From positions 390,532 to 454,531 of the forward strand of contig NZ_CP017947.1 in assembly GCF_003952665.1 (NCBI RefSeq): a stretch of 64,000 nucleotides of DNA. Reading direction: 5' to 3'. The position numbers and the translations under genes are program-made. The stretch comes from Bosea sp. Tri-49. GTDB lineage: Bacteria > Pseudomonadota > Alphaproteobacteria > Rhizobiales > Beijerinckiaceae. This document shows, in pieces, positions 8,354 to 17,747 of the stretch. Each line of letters begins with the position of its first letter. The first letter of the stretch is position 1. The notes under the pieces are model-generated. The model was not told the origin of the DNA. It saw only the letters and a list, made by a program, of their open reading frames with translations, and made no database searches.

Positions 8354-9973
8354 TCATATCCTCCAAGCCGCGTTGCGCCCGGGCTGGACGGCGTCGGCAA
8401 GCTGATAGCCGCTGTCGCGGCCGAGGATGTTGACGCCTTTGCCGTCCGGCGAGACCGGACGCCACGCTCCCGAGATGTCGGTTGAGGGTACGCCGGTGTG
8501 AGCGAAGCGGGCCCAACTCGCCAGCATCAGCTCGGACAGTTTGGCCTCGGCCTGCCCGGCTCCCACTTTGGCGCTGAAGAACGGGTGTCGATAGGTGCCG
8601 AAGACGAACGGGATCTCGGCCGTATGCGGAACGCCGCGCGCCGGTGGCGCGAGGGGATGATCGAATTCGTAGAGATAGGCGGAGTGCCCAGCCCGCGCAT
8701 GGCGCCTGGCGGCCTCGAGTGCGCGCAGGCGAAAGACGATGTCGCCATAGGCGGCGATCCAACACCTTTTCAGAGCATCGCCCTCGGCCGGCGTCGCGGT
8801 GGAACGATAGGCCTCGACGATCTCAGCCACCGGCAGATGCGCGGCCTCCGGGCGATAAATCGCGATCAGGTCGCGGATCATCGCCTGCAACTCGGCCTCC
8901 GTCTGCGGCGACTTCAGCCCGCCCACAGCCTTGCCGTCGGGATTGACCAGGTCGTACCAGAACACGCCTTCGTCGCGCGTGGTGCCGATCAGCGCGGGGA
9001 CGGCCGGCAATTGCCCGTCACGTGGCCAGGCCGTCAGCACCTTGCCATCGAGCACAGGCAGAATCGGCGGGCGTCCGAGCGAGCGCACCATGGCAGGATC
9101 GCGCGCCAGCTGAAGCTCGGCGTCGTGAAGCTGCTGGGCGGGAAGCTCACGCAGGCCGGCGATGCTGGTGCCGAGCCGCTTCGCCAGCGCCTCCGCATAA
9201 GCAGCGGCGGTGTCGAGTTCAGGAAAGCCCGGGGCGCCGTGCAGCGAGCCGCTCTGGATGATGACCTTGTCGAACAGCCCGGCATTGGCAGGGTTCTGCG
9301 CGATCGTCGCGACGCTCTGCCCGCCGGCCGACTGGCCGAAGATCGTCACCCGCGCCGGATCGCCGCCGAAGGCGGCGATGTTGTCCTTCACCCAGCGCAG
9401 CGCCGCGATCTGGTCCTGATGTCCCCAATTCGCTAGGGTGCCCGAACGCTCGTCCTTGAGCTCGGGATGCGCCAGCCAGCCCAGTGCGCCGAGCCGGTAA
9501 TTCACCGTCACCACGACGACGTCGCCGCGCGCGGCCAGCGCTGCGCCGTTCGTGCCGGCGACGAGGCCGTGGCCGGTGCGCCAGGCGCCGCCATGGAGCC
9601 AGACCATCACCGGCCGCTTGCCCTGAACGGAGGGCGTCCAGACGTTGAGGAAAAGGCAGTCTTCCGATTGCGGATCGGCGCCGTCATAGAGCCAGGCGGC
9701 CGCGCCCGCCAAGGTCTGGATCGAGGCTGCGCCCGGCTTGCTCGCATCGCGTATACCGGCCCAGGGCGCGGCCGATTGCGGCGCACGATAGCGTAGCGGC
9801 CCGACGGGGGCGGCGGCGTAGGGGATGCCGAAGAAGGCGGCGGCGCCGCCTTGCGCAAAGCCCCACAGCTTGCCGCTCGCGGTCTCGACCACCGGCATGT
9901 CCTGCGCCAGCGCTGCAGCGGCGAGCGTACTCGACAAGCCAACGAGAACAGTCCTTCGATCGGTCAGAAACAT
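8354..9973 (-). CDS. Type-B carboxylesterase/lipase family protein, exported
   Basis: A 539-residue carboxylesterase. I place the start at 9973 (MFLTDRRTVLVGL) because GGAGGG lies eight bases upstream; an open frame to 10000 has no such site. The N-terminus with paired arginines and a hydrophobic stretch is a Tat-like signal. Family marks are the EDCLFLNVWTP box near residue 105, the oxyanion HGG (WLHGGAWRTG), the nucleophile elbow FGQSAGGQS near residue 215, a glutamate in the middle third and histidine near PHTAEIPFVFGT at about residue 430. It probably hydrolyses esters in the periplasm. A 20-bp palindrome lies upstream. A truncated relative of this gene occurs at 60329-60437. Confidence 0.9.
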   Translation of the reverse strand: MFLTDRRTVLVGLSSTLAAAALAQDMPVVETASGKLWGFAQGGAAAFFGIPYAAAPVGPLRYRAPQSAAPWAGIRDASKPGAASIQTLAGAAAWLYDGADPQSEDCLFLNVWTPSVQGKRPVMVWLHGGAWRTGHGLVAGTNGAALAARGDVVVVTVNYRLGALGWLAHPELKDERSGTLANWGHQDQIAALRWVKDNIAAFGGDPARVTIFGQSAGGQSVATIAQNPANAGLFDKVIIQSGSLHGAPGFPELDTAAAYAEALAKRLGTSIAGLRELPAQQLHDAELQLARDPAMVRSLGRPPILPVLDGKVLTAWPRDGQLPAVPALIGTTRDEGVFWYDLVNPDGKAVGGLKSPQTEAELQAMIRDLIAIYRPEAAHLPVAEIVEAYRSTATPAEGDALKRCWIAAYGDIVFRLRALEAARRHARAGHSAYLYEFDHPLAPPARGVPHTAEIPFVFGTYRHPFFSAKVGAGQAEAKLSELMLASWARFAHTGVPSTDISGAWRPVSPDGKGVNILGRDSGYQLADAVQPGRNAAWRI

Positions 9974-10001
9974 CGCCAGATCCCTCCCTGCAGGCTGCAA
10001 T

Positions 10002-10021
10002 ATATTTTAAGCTTAAAATAT
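10002..10021. promoter_or_regulatory. Perfect 20-bp palindrome upstream of the esterase gene
   Basis: ATATTTTAAGCTTAAAATAT is a perfect 20-bp palindrome, 28 bases upstream of the esterase start codon, in an otherwise GC-rich region. Its size, AT content and position fit an operator for a dimeric repressor (TetR, MarR or PadR type). No candidate regulator gene is adjacent, so the binding protein is unknown. Confidence 0.6.
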
Positions 10022-10172
10022 TCTGGTAGGCAAGCGGAGTCCCATGTTCGCATCACGGGTCAGAGCATGCTCGATTTCGTCCACGCGGACGTAGGCGGCG
10101 GAACGCTTGGCCGCCAACCTTTCCAATGGTCGTCTTGCCCGCGCCGGGCAGTCCGCTGAGGACGACGAGCAC
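10013..10172 (-). pseudogene. AAA/zeta-toxin-like kinase, 5' fragment, frameshifted and truncated
   Basis: A GTG at 10172, preceded by GGGAGG, opens a reading frame that encodes VLVVLSGLPGAGKTTI, the P-loop start of small AAA_33-type kinases. The frame is then broken near 10120 and the family sequence continues one frame over as ERLAAKRSAAYVRVDEIEHA before ending at a stop at 10013. Family members are 160-190 residues, so most of the gene is missing. This looks like a decayed remnant; its end runs into the palindrome at 10002-10021. Confidence 0.65.
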
Positions 10173-10276
10173 GTTACCTCCCAGGGCTTTGCTGCGTCCG
10201 CTTGTAGGAGGAGAGCACGGTGGTTGTGAGCGGCCGCTTGGCGTCGCCTTCGGTCATTCTGCCGCCGAGCTCCCAA

Positions 10277-10318
10277 AGTCCGCTTTCCGACAAAGAACCA
10301 GAGTCCGCTGGTGGCGCT
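10277..10318. repeat. Dispersed ~43-bp intergenic element, copy D
   Basis: A more diverged copy of the element at 6508, with GTCCGCTTTCCG and a terminal GTGGCGC core. It lies upstream of the large helicase gene. The remainder of 10173-10430 holds no gene that I can support. Confidence 0.35.
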
Positions 10319-10430
10319 AGTCGTCCAAATCCGTCCGGCGGATTCGCCTATTGCTCGGCACACTTAACGAAGTAGGCACTTGGCGCGCTACAATCACAGG
10401 TTCTATCCTGAGCCGGCGTTGGGGAGCAAA

Positions 10431-13400
10431 ATGCTGAATCAAGAAATCGGGCAGCCTGTGAGCGGTGACAGCGAAGCGCCGCCATCGGTTACAATCGATG
10501 CAGCAGTCGCTAGAAGCTTCACGTATGCTTCCTATCAGAACGCGGTCCCGGTCTTAAGATCACTCGCGATTGCAAATCCAACCGATAGGCACTTGGAACA
10601 GTGCCGGCTGGCGATGGTATCGACCCCGGCCTTCCTCCGCCCCAAGCTCTGGACGCTCGCCTGGTGCCCGGCGACCGCATCACCATCAGCGATAAGCGGG
10701 TCGAACTTGATGCTGGCTATTTGGCCGGTCTGGACGAGGCGGAGCGCGGCGAAATCACGTTCCGACTCTACTCGCAGGACGCGTGCCTGGCCGAAGTCCG
10801 GTTTCCCGTACGGCTTCTGGCACGCGATGAATGGGGTGGTGTCGCCGACATGGCGCAACTGCTGCCGGCGTTCGTGCTCCCCAACGATCCGGCAGTCCCG
10901 AAGATCCTACGCGCTGCGGCCGAGTCGTTGACGGCGCATGGGCATCCTTCGGGACTCGACGGCTACCAATCGGGCGATCCCAAGCGAAGCCTGCTGCTGA
11001 CGGCGGCTGTCTATTCTGCCATCGCCGGGATGAAGCTGCACTATGCCGAACCCCCGGCGAGCTTTGAACAGCGCGGCCAGAAGGTTAGGCGCCCATCGAC
11101 AATCGCTCGGGATAAGCTCGTGACCTGCCTCGACAGCTCCCTGCTGTTCGCCGCAGCCCTAGAAGGCTGCGGGCTGAACTCGGCCGTGCTGCTCTTCAAG
11201 GACCACGCGGCCGTCGGCGTCTGGCTGACGAAACGGACCTTTCCGAGAGCGGTGGAAAGTGACCTAACGGAAGTCCGTAAGGCTATTGCCGCTAGAGAGC
11301 TCGTCGTCTTTGAAACGACCGGAGTGACGCATCGGCCGGTTGCGACACTGGACCACGCTCGCCGGCTCGCCGAGTCGCGGCTCGCCGAAACCCAGGCCTC
11401 AGGCTTCGAAGCGGCGATCGACCTGCACAGGTCGCGCAGCGGCGGCATCACACCGCTCGCCTCACATCGTGCTCCGGTCCCTGTTGCGGAGGAGGCGCAG
11501 GATGGCGACATCCAGTTGCCGCTTTCGGTTGCGGCGGAACCGTCCGATCTTCCGGCGGAGGTCGTTGAGCTCAAGCCGACCACTGCCGCAGGGCGCATCG
11601 ACCGTTGGCAGAAGAAGCTGCTCGATCTCACGCTACGCAACCGGCTGCTCAATTTCGCCGACTCCAAGAAGACGAGCCTTTCCTTTGCACCGATATAGCC
11701 TATCTCGAGGATAGGCTTTCGGAGGGTGCTGCGATGCGGCTGATCTCGCTGCCGGAGCATAATCCACTCGGCCAACGCGACGAGGCCCTTTATCGAGAAG
11801 TGCGCGGCCAGGATTTGCATCGTGGCTTTGCGGCGGATGCGCTCGCGCGTGGCGAACTCACGTCGCCGCTGGACGCCAAGAACCTCGACGCGCGGCTGAT
11901 TGAGCTCCATCGCCAGGTCCGCAACGACTTCGCCGAGGGCGGAGCAAATACACTCTTCCTCGCTGTCGGGTTCCTACGCTGGAAGCGCATGCCCGGCGAT
12001 GAGCGAAGCTATCGTGCGCCACTTCTGCTTTTGCCGGTGAAGCTCGACCGGCGCAGTGCGAGCTCACAGTTTACGCTACGTTTCCACGAGGACGAGCCGC
12101 GCTTCAACGCGACGCTACTGCAATTCCTGGAGCGCGAGTTCGATCTCTCGCTGCCGCAGTTCGCTGGCGAGTTGCCGCAGGACGAGAACGGCATTGACGT
12201 GCCGCGTCTGCTTGGCGCGATGCGCCAGGCGGTCCGCGACGCGCCCGGCATGGAAGTTGTCGACGACGCTGCGCTGTCGACCTTCTCCTTCGCGAAATAC
12301 CTGATGTGGAAGGACCTCGTTGAACGGACCGACGCGCTGCGGCAGAATCGGATCGTACGTCACCTGATCGATACGCCCGAGCAGGCCTTCTCTGGATCCG
12401 ATGATGCTTTCGTCGATGAGCGCGAGCTCGACGGGCGCTATGCGCCGGCCGACATCGTCTCGGTTCTGCCGGCCGACTCCTCGCAGATCGCAGCCAGCAT
12501 GGCCGCAGTCGAAGGGCGCGACTTTGTCATCATCGGCCCGCCCGGTACGGGAAAGAGCCAGACGATCGCGAACATGATCGCGAACTGCCTGGCAAGCGGT
12601 AAGACGGTGCTCTTCGTTGCGGAGAAGACCGCAGCTCTGAACGTCGTGCACCGCCGCCTGAAGGCGCATGGGCTGGGCGACCATTGCCTCGAACTGCATT
12701 CGAACAAGGCGGATCGCAAGTCGTTTCTCGCACAGCTGCGGACCTCCTGGGAGAAGGGCCGCGCGTCCTCGTCCTCCGACTGGGTCGCCGTCAACCATCG
12801 GCTGAAGGTGAGGCGAGACGTCCTGAACGCCTATGTCGAGGCGCTCCACCAGCGCCATGCCAATGGCCTGACCGCCTATGCCGCGCTCGGCGTCGCCTTG
12901 CGCGACCGCCATCGTCATGCTCCCGAGTTGTCCTGGTCGCATCGCGATCTCCATGATGACGAGGCGCGGCGAGCACTCGGCGACCTCACCGAGGAGGTAG
13001 GCCGCGTGTTCGCGGCCGTCGAGCGCGCGCCGGTCCTCGCCTGCGTCGATGCTCCCGAATGGTCCTCGGCCTGGCAGGAGCGCCTGCTGGCGACGGGGCG
13101 CGACCTTGCGGGAAAAGTTACCACCCTCGGGACGGCGCTCGCGGCGTTTCTGCCGCAACTGGGACTGTCGGCATCCAGCGATGCCTCAAGCACGGAGCTG
13201 GAAAGGCTGTCTCTCCTGGCCTCCGCCCTCTGTGAGAGCGTCGGCAGCGACCAACGCATCACGTTCGATCCCGACTTCGCGGGCCTTCGCCAGGCGCTCG
13301 CCGAACTCGAAGGCTCGATCACCTCCTATCGGACTACGGAAGCGGAGCTCTCGGCGACGTTCGCGCGTGATTCGGTCGTTCGGATCCCTCTCGACGATCT

Positions 13401-16400
13401 GGAGCGCGACTGGCGCGAGGCCGGCGCCGCCATCTGGCCGCGCAGTTGGCTGGGACGCCGGCGGGTGAAAAAGCTGCTGCATGGCTATGCCGCTGCCGGC
13501 CAGCCCAACCCAGACAAGGATCTGCCTATCCTGCGCCGGTTGCAGGCGCTCCGCTCGTCGGTCGAGAGCTGCAGTCTTGCGGGCAAGCCACTCGCCTTTT
13601 CCGGCCTCGATACCGATGTGTCGGCAATAGACCGCCATCTCTCCGGCGCGACTAAACTTCGCGACAGCTTGCTGCGGCTCGGACGCGCGGCAGACGATAT
13701 CCGCGCGGTCGTCAAAGCTATCGCGCCGGTGCTCGTCCCGAGCATTGATGCTGAGCCGGTCCGGCTGACTGCCGTCGCTTATCGCGATGCTTTCGCCGCC
13801 TTCTCAGTGGCCATGGCGCAGTTCGCCGCGGCCGCGGGGTCGGACCCGTCACGGTCTACCAGCGAGACGCTGCTGTCCGACCTTGTGGGAATGACTGATC
13901 AACTCGCGGGTGCTCGCCAACTGCTGCGCGATTGGACGAGCTGGTGCCGGGTCAGGGCGCAGGGCGAGGCGCAAGGTCTCGGCCCACTGATCGCTGACCT
14001 ACAAAGCGGCGCGCTCAGCCCGGACGAAACGCGGTCGGCCTTTGATCTCGCCTATGCGCGCTGGTGGCTGCCCCACGCTCTCGACACGAATGCGACGTTA
14101 CGCGATTTTCGCCGCTTCCAGCACGAACACGCCGTCGAAGAATTCCGCGAGATCGACGATCTCGTCCGCGCCAAGGCGACCGCTCGTGTGGTGAGTGCCC
14201 TTGCGCACGGTTTGCCTCCGGTCCAGAGCGTGCCGCGCAACTCGGAGCTCGGTCTACTGCGTCACCAGATGGAGCTGCAGCGACCGAGCCGCTCGATCCG
14301 CGAGATGATCGGCGGAATGTCAGGCAGCTTCGGCAAGCTCGCGCCCTGCATGTTGATGTCGCCACTGTCGATCGCGCAGTATTTCCCGCCGGATCAGGCG
14401 CTGTTCGACGTCGTAATTTTCGACGAGGCCTCACAGATCACCACCTGGGATGCCGTTGGCGCGATCGCACGGGCAAAGCAGACGATTATCGTCGGCGATC
14501 CCCGCCAACTCCCACCGACGAACTTCTTTGGTCGCAACGAGGACGACGAGGAGGTCGCCGAGCATGAACGGGACCTCGAGAGCATCCTGGATGAGGCCAA
14601 GGCCGCCGGGATCCCAGTCCGCGACCTGCGTTGGCATTATCGCAGTCGCAACGAATCGCTTATCGCGTTCTCCAACGCGCATTACTACCAGAACAGGCTG
14701 ATCACCTTCCCTGCACCGGAGGTCGAGGACCGGGCGGTCAGGCTGGTGCGGGTCGATGGTGTCTATGACCGCGGCAAGAGTCGAACGAACCGCACGGAGG
14801 CCCGCTCACTAACCGATGACGCGGTCCAGCGCATGAAAGACTGGTTGAAGCTGCCCGAAACGAGCCGGCCAACGCTGGGGATCATCACCTTCAACGCGCA
14901 ACAGCAGGCGCTGATCCAGGATCTGCTCGACGAGGCACGCCGCCATGAGCCGGCGCTCGAATGGTTTTTTGCCGAGGATCGCATCGAGCCAACCATCGTC
15001 AAAAACCTCGAGAACGTGCAGGGCGACGAGCGCGACGTGATTCTGTTCTCGATTACCTTCTCGAAGGATGCCGCAGGCAAGCGCACGATGGATTTCGGAG
15101 CACTCAATCGGGACGGCGGCGAAAGGCGCCTCAACGTGGCAGCGACTCGAGCACGGCAAGAGCTCGTGGTGTTCTCCGGCTTCAGCGCCGACGATATCGA
15201 TACCGGCTGCACCAAGGCGGTCGGCGTCCAGCATCTCAAGACGTTCCTCGACTTCGCCGAGCGCGGCGCGATCGCATTGCCAGCGCAGGACAAGGGATCG
15301 GTCGGCGCGCTTGAATCTCCATTCGAGGAGGCGGTTGCAGCGGAGCTGACCCGCCTCGGCTGGCAACTGGTTCCCCAGGTCGGCATCTCCGGCTTCAGGA
15401 TTGACCTCGGCGTGAAGCACCCCGACCGCGCCGGCGCGTTTCTCGCCGGCGTCGAATGCGATGGCGCGACCTATCACAGTGCGGCGACCGCCCGCGATCG
15501 GGACAAGGTGCGGGAGCAGGTGCTGCGCGGGCTTGGCTGGAACATCGTCCGCGTCTGGTCGACCGATTGGTGGTTTGATCTGAATGGAGCCACCATCCGC
15601 CTTCATGAGGCGTTGACTGCCCTGCTAGCGGACAGCCGGGCGAAGGACGCCGAGCAGGCATCCAATCAAACCTTGCATTGGGAGCTTGGCGACGAGGTAG
15701 ATTCTGTTCAGTCGACGGCGGACGTGATTGAACTCGAGGTAGCGCACATAGAGGGCTCGATGTCGCCAATGGGTCCCGTCAACTCCGTCCCTGCCGCTGA
15801 GCTTGCAGCCGACGTCATGGCCGAGACGGAATCTCAGCCCGTTAGGCTGGCCGCCGCTGGCACCCGGCTCGGCACACATTCTCAACAGACCGGTGATGCG
15901 CCGCGCTATGGCCTGACGGACCTCTCACGATTCCGGGCGGAGCCGAATATGTTTCACGAGTTCGGCTACCGCGCCACTCTACGCGGCATGGTCGATGCCG
16001 TGATGGAAACAGAGGCGCCGCTGCGCGAGGAGATCCTGGCGCAGCGCATCGCTCGCGCCCACGGATGGCTGCGCACGGGCGGTAAGATCCGCGAGCGCAT
16101 CCAGCTACATCTGCGCGACCTTGAGCGCACGAGCGAGTCCAGTGGTGAGTTTCTGTGGATACCGGGTACGATCGTGCCGATCCATCCCTATCGCGCGCCG
16201 GTCGATGTCGAGGCGCGCCGAGGCATTGCAGATATCCCGCTCGCCGAACTCGCCAGTCTTGTCGTCGCCGAGCCCGCCCTATTGGAGGAGACCGATCCTG
16301 CGCTGGCATTGGCGCGCCTGTTGGGCGTCGAGCGGCTGGCGGCGACATCGCGAGCGCGACTGGACGAGGCCCTCCGGCATGCATCCACCCGTCTTCAGTC

Positions 16401-16422
16401 GGTCGAAGCAGATGGCCAATAG
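10431..16422 (+). pseudogene. DUF4011-helicase-nuclease (Hhe-like) gene with two apparent frameshifts
   Basis: A ~2000-codon gene read in three successive frames. The start is ATG 10431 after GGGGAG. Frame one covers the N-terminal domain (TYASYQNAVPVLRSLAIAN); homology then moves to a second frame near 10655 (DARLVPGDRITISD) and a third between 11605 and 11698 (PFLCTDIAYLEDRL), each a net -1 shift. The last frame of 1605 codons is intact: DUF4011 region, SF1 helicase with Walker A GPPGTGKSQT near 12540, VIFDEASQ, GDPRQLPPTNFF, WHYRSR, GDERDVILFS and NVAATRARQEL, then an MTES_1575/Vsr-like nuclease (FRIDLGVKHP, AGVECDGATYH) near 15400 and a C-terminal DUF3320 domain near 15960. Proteins of this DUF4011-helicase-Vsr type have been reported as anti-phage (Hhe), from memory. 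It heads a cluster with the two SbcDC-like genes. The frame breaks could be real or sequence errors. Confidence 0.82.
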
Positions 16423-16472
16423 ACGCGCGTGATGGTTCGCTTCCTCCAAAGTGCCGGGCCAGAGGGCAAAAT

Positions 16473-17747
16473 GTGACTTATCGCTTCGTCCATGCGGCGG
16501 ACATTCATTTGGATTCACCGCTGCGTTCTCTCGCGCTGCGCGATCCGGATCTCGCCGATCTGATCGGAAACGCCACCCGCCGCGCCTTCGTGCGCGTCGT
16601 TGATCTCTGTCTCGACGAGCAGGTCGACGCGCTGCTGCTGGCCGGCGATCTCTATGATGGCGACCAGACCTCCATGAAGACGGCGCGCTTCCTGGCCGAG
16701 CAGCTCCGGCGGCTGCACGAAGCCGGCATCCGTGTCTTCGTCATCCGCGGCAACCACGATGCGCTGTCGCGGATCAGCAAGGAGCTAACCTTGCCGGATT
16801 CCTTGAAGCTGTTCGGCGGCCGCGCCGAGGCGATTGCGATCGAGCGGAGCAACGGCCAGTTTCCCATCGCAATCCACGGTCTCAGCTTCGCGCAGCCCCA
16901 TGCTCCCGAAAGCTTGATCGGTAAGTACAAGCCGCCGATCGAGGGCGCCGTGAACATCGGCCTGATGCACACCAGCCTCTCTGGCGCGCCCGGACATGAT
17001 CTCTATGCGCCGTGCAGCCTCGCCGATCTGCAGGGCACTGGCTTTAGCTACTGGGCGCTCGGCCATGTTCACAAGCGTTCGATCGTCGAGGGTGGCTGCG
17101 CAATCGTGATGCCCGGCATGCCGCAGGGCCGCGACGTCAACGAGGCCGGTGCCAAATCCGTAACCCTGGTCACGATCGGCGACGATCGCTCGATCCGGAT
17201 CGAGGAGCGCGTCACCAGCATCGCGCAGTTCGAGAGGGTTGCGGTCGATGCGACGGGGATTGACGACTGGCGCGATCTTGTCGCTGCGCTGGCGCGAGCA
17301 TTGGAGCAGGCGCGCGGTGATGTCGCCTCGGAGCACCTTGTCGCTCGCCTGCGGGTGACGGGAGCGACCCCGCTTGCCTGGCGCATCCGGCGCGATCTCG
17401 ACCTCCTCAAGACCGAGGCCGACGATCGGGCCTCCGTTATCGGGAGCTGTTGGGTCGAGAAGCTCGAGATCGATTGCCGGGCGCCAGGCGTGGCGGCTGG
17501 CGCTTCGGCTGATCCCCTCACCGAACTGCGTCGCCTGATCGAGGAGGAGGTCATCGGCTCTGACGCATACCAGGCCGAGGTCGCGGCCATCGCCGAGGAG
17601 CTCAGGACACAGCTTCCGCAGGAATGTCGCGGCCTGCTCGGTTCAGATGAGGAAGCGTTCAAGGCCATGCTCGCGGCTCTAGCGAAGGACGGGTCCGAAG
17701 ACGTGCTCGCCCGACTCCATGCCGGTGCGGAAGGCGGCGTTTCCTGA
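16473..17747 (+). CDS. SbcD/YhaO-like metallophosphoesterase exonuclease
   Basis: A 424-residue DNA nuclease of the calcineurin-like superfamily. I use GTG 16473 because AGAGGG lies six bases upstream and the metal-binding start HAADIHLDSPL follows at once; a longer open frame overlaps the upstream gene. The five motifs are all present: DIH, LLLAGDLYDGD, VIRGNHDAL, a GLMHTSL box and ALGHVHKR. The nuclease core ends near residue 250, followed by a capping domain. The stop codon overlaps the start of the next gene (TGATG), so it is coupled to the SbcC/YhaN-like ATPase, and the pair probably acts as an ATP-gated end-processing nuclease. It follows the large helicase-nuclease gene by 50 bases. 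Confidence 0.93.
   Translation: MTYRFVHAADIHLDSPLRSLALRDPDLADLIGNATRRAFVRVVDLCLDEQVDALLLAGDLYDGDQTSMKTARFLAEQLRRLHEAGIRVFVIRGNHDALSRISKELTLPDSLKLFGGRAEAIAIERSNGQFPIAIHGLSFAQPHAPESLIGKYKPPIEGAVNIGLMHTSLSGAPGHDLYAPCSLADLQGTGFSYWALGHVHKRSIVEGGCAIVMPGMPQGRDVNEAGAKSVTLVTIGDDRSIRIEERVTSIAQFERVAVDATGIDDWRDLVAALARALEQARGDVASEHLVARLRVTGATPLAWRIRRDLDLLKTEADDRASVIGSCWVEKLEIDCRAPGVAAGASADPLTELRRLIEEEVIGSDAYQAEVAAIAEELRTQLPQECRGLLGSDEEAFKAMLAALAKDGSEDVLARLHAGAEGGVS

Noticed and set aside
11660..11698. Programmed -1 ribosomal frameshift in the helicase gene
   Set aside because: No slippery heptamer in the right phase was found near the switch point, and the gene has a second similar shift upstream.
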